64,000 nucleotides of DNA from Streptomyces sp. CC0208 (GTDB lineage Bacteria > Actinomycetota > Actinomycetes > Streptomycetales > Streptomycetaceae), in the NCBI RefSeq assembly GCF_003443735.1, contig NZ_CP031969.1, positions 6,882,001-6,946,000 on the forward strand. The letters run 5' to 3'. The notes beneath the pieces were generated by a model, which searched no databases, had not been told where the DNA came from, and saw only the letters and a program-made list of their open reading frames with translations. The position numbers were made by a program, and so were the translations under genes. Position 1 is the first letter of the stretch; each line of letters opens with the position of its first letter. Shown piece by piece: positions 9,101 to 16,268 of this stretch.

Positions 9101-9793
9101 GTCCCCGCCGGCCGAGGCCTGCGAGGCGTGGGTGCCGCCGGCGGCGAGGACGGTGGCGACGAGGGCGTCGGCCCCGGCGAGGATCTCGTACAGCCCGGCG
9201 TCGGCTCCACGCAGCGAACCGCAGTACACGGGAAGGGCGTTGGCGCCCTTCGCCTCGATCGCCTCGCACAGGGTGTCCACGAAGGCGGTGTTGCCGCTCA
9301 GCTCGTGGGCCCGGTAGAAGAGAACGCCGACGGTCGGGCGGCCTTCCACGAAGGCACGGTCGCCGTGGACGCCGTACTCCGGCATCTTGCGCGGCTCGAC
9401 GAACCCCTCGCCGGTCAGCAGCACGGTGTCGGACAGGAAGCGGGCCAGTTCCTCCAGGTTCTCGGGCCCGCCCTCGACGAGGTACTTCAGCGCCTCCGCG
9501 ACCACACCCGCGGGCACCGACGACTCGGCCATCAACTCCGCGTCCGGCACGGTCTCGCCGCCGAGCAGCACGGTCGGGACACCGGAAGCCTTCAGCGCGG
9601 CGAGCCCGTCCTCCCAGGCCCGCTTGCCGCCGAGCAGCCGTACGACGGCGATGTCCGCGCCCTCGATCAGCGCCGGCAGCTCCTGCGCGACATCGACCCG
9701 GGTCGGGTTCCCGATCCGGTACGAGGCACCGGAAGCGGCCCGGGCCGCCAACAGGTCCGTGTCGGCGGTGGACAACAACAACACTGTGCTCAT
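6137..9793 (-). CDS. cobN: Cobaltochelatase large subunit
   Basis: Holds hydrogenobyrinic acid a,c-diamide and cobalt during metal insertion. At 1218 residues it has the normal CobN length (about 1200-1275) and is related to ChlH. Recognisable family segments include HMGKHGTMEWLPGKGLGLS, VLPTGRNFYSVDP and GLTVWGTSAMRTQGDDIAE. The frame extends upstream to 9856, but the ATG at 9793 gives an ATGA overlap with cobQ and starts the conserved MSTVLLLSTADTDLL. It forms a GTGA overlap with the I/D chelatase gene, whose product should be its ATPase partner. The very long open frame on the opposite strand is a composition artefact. Confidence 0.95.
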   Translation of the reverse strand: MSTVLLLSTADTDLLAARAASGASYRIGNPTRVDVAQELPALIEGADIAVVRLLGGKRAWEDGLAALKASGVPTVLLGGETVPDAELMAESSVPAGVVAEALKYLVEGGPENLEELARFLSDTVLLTGEGFVEPRKMPEYGVHGDRAFVEGRPTVGVLFYRAHELSGNTAFVDTLCEAIEAKGANALPVYCGSLRGADAGLYEILAGADALVATVLAAGGTHASQASAGGDEEAWDIGALADLDVPVLQGLCLTTSRAAWDESDAALSPMDAAMQVAIPEFDGRLITVPFSFKEQGPDDVPVYVADPERAARVAGIAVRHAKLRHKPNAEKKLALVFTAYPTKHSRVGNAVGLDTPASAVRVLDALRDAGYTLTEYPSGGDELIHRLIEAGGHDVEWLTEDQLASAPARVPLADYRAWFDKLDPELRQAMVDAWGEPPGSLYVDGDDIVLASLQFGNVVVMIQPPRGFGENPIAIYHDPDMPPSHHYMAAYRWLDHSFGADAVVHMGKHGTMEWLPGKGLGLSGGCAPDAVLGELPLIYPFIVNDPGEGTQAKRRGHATVVDHLVPPMARADTYGDLAKLEQLLDEYALVSDLDPTKAPAVRAQIWTLVKAAELHHDLHVDEQPDDETFDEFVMHIDGYLCEIKDVQIRDGLHILGGGPVDEARVNLVLAVLRASQVWGGQANALPGLRAAFAAHFGLVEKELLAEPGAPVKVPVELSDLVDGPARTAADAIDLLEQLCRRVAEGMEAVSWDAAAVPGLVRDVLGTELADAVAVLEFACTEVVPRLARTTDEIGHILKALDGGYVPAGPSGSPTRGLVNVLPTGRNFYSVDPKAIPSRLSWEVGQSLADSLVQRYLQDTGEYPKSVGLTVWGTSAMRTQGDDIAEILALLGCRPVWDDASRRVTGFEVIGLEELGRPRIDVTVRISGFFRDAFPHVVGLIDDAVRTVAELAEPADRNFVKAHADEDTVEHGDRRRATARIFGSKPGAYGAGLLPLIDARNWRSDADLAEVYAVWGGYAYGRGLDGRAARGDMETAFKRINVAAKNVDTREHDLVDADDYFQYHGGMVAMVRHLTGANPEAYVGDSATPDQVRTRTLGEETHRVFRARVVNPRWMAAMRRHGYKGAFEMAATVDYLFGYDATAGVVDDWMYEKLSAEYVFDAENRDFMKKSNPWALRGITERLLEAADRGLWAEPDAETLERLRATYLELEGDLEGDEK

Positions 9794-11301
9794 GCGGGTG
9801 CTCCCGGTGGAATGAAGGGCAGTCCTTGTGGCGCGCCGGACTCGATGAGCCGCCACAGCGCGTCCGTGTCCGCGTGCTGTTCGATCAGGTCGCCGAGCCG
9901 GTCCAGCTGCTCCTCGCGCAGCGCGGCGAACGACGTGTCGGGGGCCGGTACGAACCGGCGGCCCGCGGCGGCCGCCACCTCCCGCAGGAAGGCCCGCCGG
10001 AAGCCGTCCGACTCCAGCGAGCCGTGCCAGTGCGTGCCCCAGGTCTGGCCGACGCGACAGCCGTCCAGGAAGGGCTCACCGCCGCTGACATCGGCGACCC
10101 CGTGATGGATCTCGTACCCCTCGACCTGCTCGCCGAGGGCTTCCCCCACCGGCCGGGTGAGGGTCTTCTCGCGGGCGAACCACACCCGCACGGGGAGGAC
10201 TCCGAGCCCCTCGACGTGCCCCTGCCGGCTCTCCACGTCGTCCTCGATGTGCTCGCCGAGGATCTGGAAGCCGCCGCAGACGCCGAGGACGGGCCGCCCC
10301 TCCGCGGCCCTTCTGACGAGCGCGTCCGCGAGCCCCCGCTCGCGCAGCCACTCAAGGGCCCTGACCGTGCCCCGGGTACCGGGGACGACGACGAGGTCGG
10401 CGTCGGCCAGCTCCTCGGGCCGGTCCACGAACCGCACCACGACACCCGGTTCGGCGGCCAGGGCGTCGACGTCGGTGAAGTTGGACATCAGCGGAATCGC
10501 ACAGACGGCCACCCGCAGCACGTCCTCACCCACCGGAGGGCTCACCGCGGACTCCCGGACCGTCCCCCTCAGGGACACCCGCAGTCCGTCCTCCTCGTCG
10601 ATGCCGAGCCCGTGCCGGAAGGGCAGCACGCCGTACGTGGACCGCCCCGTGAGCCCGTGGAGCATGTCCAGTCCCGGCTCCAGCAGCGAGACGTCCCCCC
10701 GGAACTTGTTGACGAGGAACCCGGCGACGAGCGCCTGGTCCTCGGGGCTGAGCAGCGCGACGGTCCCGAAGAACGAGGCGAAGACCCCACCGCGGTCGAT
10801 GTCACCGACGACGAGCACCGGAATGCGGGCGTTGCGGGCGATCCCCATGTTGACGATGTCGGTCCGCCGCAGGTTGATCTCGGCAGGACTGCCGGCCCCC
10901 TCACAGATCACCGCGTCATACGTGCCCCGCAACTCGGCGAGACAGTCGAGCACGGTCCCGAGAAGCTTCTGCTGCCGCCCCCCGTGATACCCGCGTGCGC
11001 TCAGTTCGCCGACCGGCTTCCCCAGCAGCACGACCTGACTGCTCTGTTCGCCACCGGGCTTGAGCAGCACGGGATTCATCAGCGCGGTGGGCTCGACCCG
11101 GCAGGCCTGCGCCTGCATGGCCTGGGCCCGCCCGATCTCGGCGCCCTCGCGCGTGACGAACGAGTTGAGGGACATGTTCTGCGCCTTGAACGGCGCGACC
11201 TTCACCCCCTGCCGCACCAGCCACCGGCAGATCCCGGCGGTGACGACACTCTTGCCGGCGTCCGAGGTGGTACCGGCGACGAGAAGACCCCCGCCCCTCA
11301 T
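9790..11301 (-). CDS. cobQ: Cobyric acid synthase (glutamine-hydrolysing)
   Basis: Amidates the b, d, e and g side chains of adenosylcobyrinic acid diamide. The 503-residue protein has the N-terminal P-loop-like start GTTSDAGKSVVTAGICR, then APFKAQNMSLNS, CEGAGSPAEINL and VGDIDRGGVFASFFG. The C-terminal class I amidotransferase domain has its Cys in VLGVCGGFQILG and a His in YEIHHG. Length and order match CobQ/CbiP and differ from the shorter CobB. ATG at 11301 overlaps the cobD stop by four bases, and its own stop overlaps cobN in the same way. Confidence 0.95.
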   Translation of the reverse strand: MRGGGLLVAGTTSDAGKSVVTAGICRWLVRQGVKVAPFKAQNMSLNSFVTREGAEIGRAQAMQAQACRVEPTALMNPVLLKPGGEQSSQVVLLGKPVGELSARGYHGGRQQKLLGTVLDCLAELRGTYDAVICEGAGSPAEINLRRTDIVNMGIARNARIPVLVVGDIDRGGVFASFFGTVALLSPEDQALVAGFLVNKFRGDVSLLEPGLDMLHGLTGRSTYGVLPFRHGLGIDEEDGLRVSLRGTVRESAVSPPVGEDVLRVAVCAIPLMSNFTDVDALAAEPGVVVRFVDRPEELADADLVVVPGTRGTVRALEWLRERGLADALVRRAAEGRPVLGVCGGFQILGEHIEDDVESRQGHVEGLGVLPVRVWFAREKTLTRPVGEALGEQVEGYEIHHGVADVSGGEPFLDGCRVGQTWGTHWHGSLESDGFRRAFLREVAAAAGRRFVPAPDTSFAALREEQLDRLGDLIEQHADTDALWRLIESGAPQGLPFIPPGAPA

Positions 11302-12239
11302 GCCCTACGCCCCTTCACGAAGGCCCGCGCGGCGACACCGACGCCGAGCGCGAGCAGTGAGACGCGCCGCGAAAGCCGTACCGCGCGCTCGATGTCGTGG
11401 GTGGCGACGGCGCGCCCCTCCTGATGCAGCACCGGCCGGTGCTCGACCCGCCCCGCGTACGAGAGGGTCCCCCCGAGCCGGACACCCAGCGCCCCCGCGA
11501 ACGAGGCTTCCACGGGACCGGCGTTGGGACTCGGATGCCGGTGCGCGTCCTCCCGCCAGGCCCGCACGGCACCCCGGGGACGGTCACCCGCCGTGGCGGC
11601 GAGTACGGCGGTCAGCCGCGCCCCCGGCCACCCGGCGAGGTCGTCGAGCCGGGCCGAAGCCCACCCGAAACGCCGGTACCGGGGCGACTTGTGCCCCACC
11701 ATGGCGTCGAGCGTGTTCACGGCCCGGAACCCGAGCAGCCCCGGCACCCCGCCGACGGCTCCCCACACGAGCGCCCCCACGACGGCGTCGGAGGTGTTCT
11801 CGGCGACGGACTCCACGACCGCCCGGGCGATCCCGTGGGCATCGAGAGCCTGCGGATCCCGCCCGCACAGATGAGGCAGCCGGTCCCGGGCCGCGTCGAC
11901 GTCCCCGGCCTCCAGCGCCCGCCCGATGACCCGGGCCTCCCGCGCGAGTGAAGTCCCGCCCACGACGGCCCAGGTGGCGGCCGCGGTGAGCGCGACGGAA
12001 GCGGTACGGGACGGACGTACGACGTGCTCCGCGACGGCTCCGAGCCCCACGGCACCGCCCACGCACACGGCGGTGTGCAGCGCGCCCCACCCGCGGTGGT
12101 CCCGCCACAGCACCCGCTCCACGGCCCCGGCGGCCCGCCCGAACGCGGCGACCGGGTGCCCACGACGTGGGTCACCGAGCAGAAGGTCACCGATCAGGCC
12201 GGCGGCGGCGCCGTACGCGAAAACGCGATCGGCACGCAT
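11298..12239 (-). CDS. cobD: Adenosylcobinamide-phosphate synthase
   Basis: Couples aminopropanol (or its phosphate) to the f side chain of adenosylcobyric acid; an integral membrane protein. The 313 residues contain the family signature GDLLLGDPRRGHPVAAFGR near the N-terminus, AVVESVAENTSDAVVGAL, and GFRAVNTLDAMVGHKSPRYR, with several hydrophobic helices. It is the first gene of the cob operon and lies about 115 nt downstream of the cobalamin riboswitch B12 box. No strong Shine-Dalgarno precedes the ATG at 12239, which fits translation being set by the riboswitch. This is the CbiB type, not the pyridoxal-phosphate enzyme that Salmonella calls CobD. Confidence 0.93.
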   Translation of the reverse strand: MRADRVFAYGAAAGLIGDLLLGDPRRGHPVAAFGRAAGAVERVLWRDHRGWGALHTAVCVGGAVGLGAVAEHVVRPSRTASVALTAAATWAVVGGTSLAREARVIGRALEAGDVDAARDRLPHLCGRDPQALDAHGIARAVVESVAENTSDAVVGALVWGAVGGVPGLLGFRAVNTLDAMVGHKSPRYRRFGWASARLDDLAGWPGARLTAVLAATAGDRPRGAVRAWREDAHRHPSPNAGPVEASFAGALGVRLGGTLSYAGRVEHRPVLHQEGRAVATHDIERAVRLSRRVSLLALGVGVAARAFVKGRRA

Positions 12240-12339
12240 CGGGTCAGCCGATCGCGGGGTCGTTCAAGTGCCTGGTACTGCTGGTCGATCGGCAGGCGAG
12301 CATCGCGTCATGTCCTCACTCAGGGTGTCCGCGCCCTGG

Positions 12340-12480
12340 TTCGACGAGTCCGGCGGCGAGAGTTCCTGGCTCCCGGGGGTGTCTACCCCGGTGACAGTGG
12401 CGGGACCGCGCCGGATTCGCACCGGCTTCCTCTCCTGCCGCCGTATATGGCTCCGGCAGTCCACCACGGGCCTTCGAGAC
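12340..12480 (-). promoter_or_regulatory. Cobalamin (B12) riboswitch upstream of the cob operon
   Basis: On the minus strand the leader holds the conserved core GGAAGCCGGTGCGAATCCGG, then CGGTCCCGCCACTGTCACCG, and the B12 box GAGCCAGGAACTCTCGCCG at 12354-12372. These are the hallmark blocks of the adenosylcobalamin aptamer, in the right order and spacing. It lies between the promoter region and cobD, so B12 should repress the whole seven-gene operon. The outer limits given are approximate. The 100 nt between aptamer and cobD probably hold the expression platform. Confidence 0.93.
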
Positions 12481-12544
12481 CCGTCAACTTGCTGTTGACC
12501 TGCGGCGGGGGAGTGTGCAGAACCCCACACCGCCGCTCATGGAA

Positions 12545-12593
12545 GACGGCCGGGCGGGCACGGAACCTGCAGTTCCGTGCCCGCCCGGCCGTC
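12545..12593 (-). terminator. Perfect 22-bp inverted repeat, intrinsic terminator
   Basis: Two 22-base arms (12545-12566 and 12572-12593) are exact reverse complements around the loop CTGCA. It lies just downstream of the minus-strand pit operon and upstream of the cob leader. It should separate the two same-strand units. There is no U-tract, as usual in Streptomyces. Confidence 0.85.
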
Positions 12594-12610
12594 GAGTGAC
12601 GGGAGTGCCG

Positions 12611-12832
12611 TCAGGCCACGATCAGATAGATCCCGTACGCCACCGCCGCCGCGCACGCCGCGAAGCAGGCGTAGGCGCCGGTGACCGCGAGAGCGGCCGA
12701 GTCGCCCTGGGCCGTGGCCCGTTCCTGGCGGGACAGACCCATGATGCCGAGGGTGAACAGGGCCACGAGGCCCACGGTGACGACGAGGCTGACGCCGAAG
12801 ACGGAGCCGAGTGCTTCCCAGTCGATCTTCAT
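12611..12832 (-). CDS. Small two-helix membrane protein, partner of the Pit gene
   Basis: A 73-residue protein of unknown function with two clear membrane segments, at about residues 10-33 (SVFGVSLVVTVGLVALFTLG) and 47-72. A short charged loop, SRQERATAQGD, separates them. It starts 25 nt after the phosphate transporter stop on the same strand and ends before a strong terminator. It is therefore the second gene of a two-gene operon and is probably produced with the transporter under phosphate control. A role as an accessory subunit is inference only. Confidence 0.75.
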   Translation of the reverse strand: MKIDWEALGSVFGVSLVVTVGLVALFTLGIMGLSRQERATAQGDSAALAVTGAYACFAACAAAVAYGIYLIVA

Positions 12833-12857
12833 GGTGAGGCTTCCTTGGTGTGCGGGC

Positions 12858-14096
12858 TCAGACGGCGGCCGGCGGGGCCGCCGGTTCCGGCGTGACGGGC
12901 GGGGCCGGGATCGTGGCGGTGAGGTCCTCGGTCACCGTGCCCGTGGGCGGCGGGGTCACGGCGGCGATCGCCGTGGTCACCACGCCGGCGGGCTCGTCGC
13001 TCTCGTTGACGTTCGACGCGTCCACGACCTCGCGCCGCGAGATCTTCCAGATCACCGCGCTGGAGGCGACGAGGAAGACCGCCACGACCGCCGTACCCCA
13101 GTCGCCGAGGTTCGTGACCGACTCGGCCAGCGCGCCCACCAGGGCCGCCGCCGGGAGCGTCAGGCCCCACGCCACGAACATCCGTGTCGCCGTCGACCAG
13201 CGGACGACCCCGCCCTTGCGGCCGAGGCCCGCGCCCATCACCGAACCGGAGACGGAGTGCGTGGTGGAGAGGGAGAAGCCGAGGTGGGACGAGGCCAGGA
13301 TGACCGTGGCCGCGCTGGTCTGGGCGGCGAAGCCCTGCTGCGGCTGGAGTTCGGTCAGGCCCTTGCCCATGGTGCGGATGATGCGCCAGCCGCCGAGGTA
13401 GGTGCCGAGCGCGATGGCGAGACCCGCGGAGAGGATGACCCAGGTGGGCGGGTCGGAGTCGGGGGCGACGGCACCGCCGGCGACCAGGGCGAGGGTGATG
13501 ATGCCCATCGTCTTCTGCGCGTCGTTGGTGCCGTGGGCCAGCGAGACCAGTCCGGCCGAGGCGATCTGGCCGGTGCGGTAGCCCTTCGCGGCGGCCTTGC
13601 CGTCGGCCTTCTTGCCCAGCGAGTAGGAGAGCCGGGTGGCCAGCATGGCGGCTACGCCCGCGACGATCGGCGCGGCGACCGCCGGGATCAGGACCTTGGT
13701 GACGAGCGCGTCACCGTGGACCGCGCCCATGCCCGCCGAGGCGATGGTGGCGCCGATCAGACCGCCCATGAGGGCGTGCGAGGAGCTGGAGGGCAGTCCC
13801 ACCAGCCAGGTCAGCAGGTTCCAGAGGATCGCGCCGACCAGGGCGGCGAAGATGACCTCGGGACGGATGCCGGTCTCGTCGACGAGACCCTTGGAGATCG
13901 TGTTGGCGACCTCCACCGAGAGGAAGGCGCCCACAAGGTTCAGCACGGCGGACATGGCCACCGCGACCTTGGGCTTGAGTGCACCGGTCGAGATGGTGGT
14001 GGCCATCGCGTTGGCGGTGTCGTGAAAACCGTTCGTGAAATCGAACGCGAGTGCGGTGACAACCACAATCGCGAGGATCAGCGAGAAGTTTTCCAT
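12858..14096 (-). CDS. Low-affinity inorganic phosphate transporter, Pit family
   Basis: A 412-residue integral membrane protein that imports metal-phosphate with protons. It carries the duplicated Pit signature, first FDFTNGFHDTANAMATTISTG at the N-terminus and then SLAHGTNDAQKTMGIITL in the middle, plus GLPSSSSHALMGGLIGA. About ten hydrophobic segments are present. The C-terminal 50 residues are a Pro/Ala-rich cytoplasmic tail. Two PHO boxes lie about 50-70 nt upstream of the ATG, suggesting direct PhoP control. It is followed by a small membrane protein gene in the same operon. Confidence 0.93.
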   Translation of the reverse strand: MENFSLILAIVVVTALAFDFTNGFHDTANAMATTISTGALKPKVAVAMSAVLNLVGAFLSVEVANTISKGLVDETGIRPEVIFAALVGAILWNLLTWLVGLPSSSSHALMGGLIGATIASAGMGAVHGDALVTKVLIPAVAAPIVAGVAAMLATRLSYSLGKKADGKAAAKGYRTGQIASAGLVSLAHGTNDAQKTMGIITLALVAGGAVAPDSDPPTWVILSAGLAIALGTYLGGWRIIRTMGKGLTELQPQQGFAAQTSAATVILASSHLGFSLSTTHSVSGSVMGAGLGRKGGVVRWSTATRMFVAWGLTLPAAALVGALAESVTNLGDWGTAVVAVFLVASSAVIWKISRREVVDASNVNESDEPAGVVTTAIAAVTPPPTGTVTEDLTATIPAPPVTPEPAAPPAAV

Positions 14097-14147
14097 TTAC
14101 CCAGGCAATCGTTCGAGGTCATTGGCATGTTGAACGTAAGTAACCTG

Positions 14148-14165
14148 GATGAACGGAAGGTGAAC
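14148..14165 (-). promoter_or_regulatory. PHO box (PhoP direct repeats)
   Basis: Reading the minus strand, GTTCACC and GTTCATC occur 11 bases apart, with a weaker GTTCAA further on. Tandem 11-base units beginning GTTCACC are the established PhoP-binding pattern of Streptomyces. The site lies about 50 bp before the Pit start codon at 14096. Confidence 0.75.
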
Positions 14166-14249
14166 TGGGGCGGGCCGCACGGTGACCGGAATCTTCGCCC
14201 TTGGCTTCGCCGAACCCCGCGACCCCCGTACGCCCCATATGCCCCACGG

Positions 14250-14999
14250 CTACGACCCGGCGGCGAACCTCTTCAGCTGCCGCGCCGACCCGTTGAAGAG
14301 ATTCTGGTCACCCGGCAGGCTGCCGCTGTTGTCGTACTGCCAGATCGTCCAGTACGACCAGCCGCCGGGCAGCGGTCCCGCGTCCGCCGAGTGGTAGCGG
14401 GCCACCCACAGCGCGTGGTCCGCGGCGAAGGCACCGCTGCCGCCCGTGCACGTGTTCCACCAGTGGGCGGTCGTGTAGAGGACCGGCCGGCGCCCGGTGA
14501 GCCGCTTGACCTCGTCGCTGAACGACCTGATCCAGCCGACCAGGTCCGCCTTGCTCATGCCGTAGCACTTGTGCTTCTTGTCGTACGGGTTGTATTCGAT
14601 GTCGAGCGCGGGCGGCAGCGTCCAGCCGTCCGCGGACCAGGCCCCGCCGTTGCGCACGAAGTACGCGGCCTGCGCGCTGCCCGACGACTTGTCCGGCAGC
14701 GCGAAGTGGTACGCCCCGCGCAGGATGCCGGCGGCGCGCGCCCCCTCGTACTGCCGGCCGAAGTGCGGATTGCGGTAGGTCGTCGACTCGGTCGCCTTGA
14801 CGTAGACGAACCTCGCGCCCCCGGCCCTGGCCTTCCACCAGTCGACGTCCTTCTGGTGTGAGGACACGTCGTGCCCCCGCGGCAGGCTCGCCGAAGACGC
14901 GGGCGTCCCGGCGAGCCCCATGCCTCCCACGGCGAGCGCGGCCACGGACAGGGCCAGGGCGCGGGTTCGGTGACGGGCGGCCTTGCGATCACGGGCCAT
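14250..14999 (-). CDS. Secreted GH25 muramidase (lysozyme)
   Basis: Hydrolyses the beta-1,4 bond between MurNAc and GlcNAc in peptidoglycan. Of 249 residues, 1-37 are a Sec signal peptide: an Arg/Lys-rich start, a hydrophobic core ALALSVAALAVGGMGLAG, then ASSAS. The GH25 barrel follows, with the first catalytic-region Asp in GHDVSSHQ (D44) and the catalytic DxE in PALDIEYNP. WARY and WTIWQYDNSG are typical late motifs. The ATG at 14999 is preferred over one nine codons upstream because it starts directly before the signal sequence. It is divergent from the aldolase gene. Substrate could be cell-wall debris or competitors. Confidence 0.88.
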   Translation of the reverse strand: MARDRKAARHRTRALALSVAALAVGGMGLAGTPASSASLPRGHDVSSHQKDVDWWKARAGGARFVYVKATESTTYRNPHFGRQYEGARAAGILRGAYHFALPDKSSGSAQAAYFVRNGGAWSADGWTLPPALDIEYNPYDKKHKCYGMSKADLVGWIRSFSDEVKRLTGRRPVLYTTAHWWNTCTGGSGAFAADHALWVARYHSADAGPLPGGWSYWTIWQYDNSGSLPGDQNLFNGSARQLKRFAAGS

Positions 15000-15091
15000 G
15001 GGTCCCCCCGGAATGGCGTCGTGCACGGCAAAGCCCAGACGCTACTGGAAGATCGTCGAATTACGGTCGATCTCCGGCCAAGGGGCACAAG

Positions 15092-15120
15092 AGGGGCGCA
15101 CATATAAAAAACGCGCCCCT
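15092..15120. repeat. Inverted repeat with AT-rich loop between divergent genes
   Basis: AGGGGCGC (15092-15099) and GCGCCCCT (15113-15120) pair perfectly around the 13-base loop ACATATAAAAAAC, a rare AT-rich patch here. It lies 50 bp before the aldolase start and 93 bp before the GH25 start. It could be an operator or a leader hairpin. Confidence 0.5.
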
Positions 15121-15169
15121 TGAAGCTCAAGCTCGCGCCCCCCGACGCCACGACTGGCAGGATCGCGGC

Positions 15170-15877
15170 ATGGCTGAGGAACAACGGGATCCGCGAGAAG
15201 TACGGGCCGCCGAGGGCGGCACGAGAGGCGTGCGGGCCGAGGAGGCGGACGCCTGGGGCGAGTTGGTCGACACGGCCCGCCGGACGGTCACCGACGGACT
15301 GGTCGTCGGCACCTCCGGCAACGTCTCCGTGCGCATCGGGGACACGGTCCTGGTCACCCCGTCGGGCGTCCCCTACGACCGCCTCGCACCGGACGACGTG
15401 ACCGGCGTCGACCTGGAGGGCCGTCAGATCCTGGGCACACTGGTGCCGACGAGCGAACTCCCCATGCATCTGGCGATCTACCGCAGCACCGACGCCCGCG
15501 CGGTCGTCCACACCCACGCGGTGCACGCCACGGCCGTCTCCACGCTCGTGCCCGAACTCCCCACGATCCACTACATGGCCGGCGCACTGGGCGGCCCCGT
15601 CCGGGTCGCCCCCTACGCCACCTACGGCACCGACGAGTTGGCGGAGAACATGCTCCAAGCCCTCGCCGACCGCTCCGCCTGCCTCCTCCAGAACCACGGC
15701 ACGATCACCTACGGCAACACCCTCGCGCAGGCCTACGACCGCACGGCCCAACTGGACTGGATGTGCCACCTCTGGCTCACGGCCCGCGCGGTCCCGGACC
15801 TGACCCCGAACCTGCTGACGGAGGAACAGCTGGCGGAAGCGGGGGAGCGGTTGCGGAGGTACGGGCAGCGAGCCTGA
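15170..15877 (+). CDS. Class II aldolase/adducin family protein (fuculose-phosphate aldolase-like)
   Basis: A zinc-dependent aldolase of 235 residues resembling L-fuculose-1-phosphate aldolase. The first 35 residues are a charged, poorly conserved extension. The core has GTSGNVSVR, VTPSG, the catalytic Glu in TSELPMHLAIY, the metal-binding HTHAVHAT and a further His in LLQNHGTITYG. Real substrates of this broad family include fuculose, rhamnulose and ribulose phosphates and methylthioribulose phosphate; none can be picked here because no sugar kinase or isomerase gene lies nearby. It stands alone downstream of an intergenic hairpin. Confidence 0.82.
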   Translation: MAEEQRDPREVRAAEGGTRGVRAEEADAWGELVDTARRTVTDGLVVGTSGNVSVRIGDTVLVTPSGVPYDRLAPDDVTGVDLEGRQILGTLVPTSELPMHLAIYRSTDARAVVHTHAVHATAVSTLVPELPTIHYMAGALGGPVRVAPYATYGTDELAENMLQALADRSACLLQNHGTITYGNTLAQAYDRTAQLDWMCHLWLTARAVPDLTPNLLTEEQLAEAGERLRRYGQRA

Positions 15878-15899
15878 GTGCCACGTGCTGTCGTAGGGC

Positions 15900-16200
15900 G
15901 GCTGCGGATCCGCTGTGGCTGGTCGCGCAGTTCCCCGCGCCCCTGGGTGGGTGCAGTCACCGGCGTCACGACGGGCCGTCAGTCGCGTACGGCGCGCAGG
16001 GGACGGGGTGGGGGGTGTCCGCCCGCAGCGGCCGGCGTCCGGCACCGAGCACAGCTGAAGCAGCCGAGCCGCCGGACCGAGGACGGATACCCCCCACCCC
16101 GGCCCCGACCCACAACACACCGCACGCGCTACACCCGCCCCCACCGAGGCCGCAGCTGCGCCGCAGGCATCCAGGGGCGCGGGGAACTGCGCACAACGCC
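15900..16200. repeat. Nested inverted repeats filling the aldolase-hydrolase gap
   Basis: The 391-base gap 15878-16268 holds no gene. Its edges carry GGTCGCGCAGTTCCCCGCGC (about 15921-15940) and an inverted near-copy (CCAGGGGCGCGGGGAACTGC, 16171-16190). Inside lies a second inverted pair, GGGGTGGGGGGT with GTCCG near 16010-16022 and CGGATACCCCCCACCCC near 16087-16103. I recognise the outer motif from memory as a very frequent Streptomyces dispersed repeat. The arrangement is MITE-like but no target-site duplication is evident. Confidence 0.7.
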
Positions 16201-16268
16201 CGCCCAAACCGAACCCGCACCGGACCCTCCCACTGGCCCCACCCCCCGTCCCCCGCGACACTGAAAGC

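Noticed and set aside
6434..10105. 1223-codon open frame on the plus strand opposite cobN
   Set aside because: Its product is Arg/His/Gly/Val-rich without any domain; it mirrors cobN in a GC-rich genome. The same holds for the long frames at 44900-47683, 35421-37853, 24374-26812, 12681-14861 and 59327-61264.
12401..12425. tRNA-like GGTGCGAATCC segment
   Set aside because: It resembles a T-loop but is the conserved core of the cobalamin riboswitch; no acceptor stem is present.
12264..12530. 88-codon minus-strand frame upstream of cobD
   Set aside because: It lies across the cobalamin riboswitch, whose RNA motifs explain the conserved sequence.
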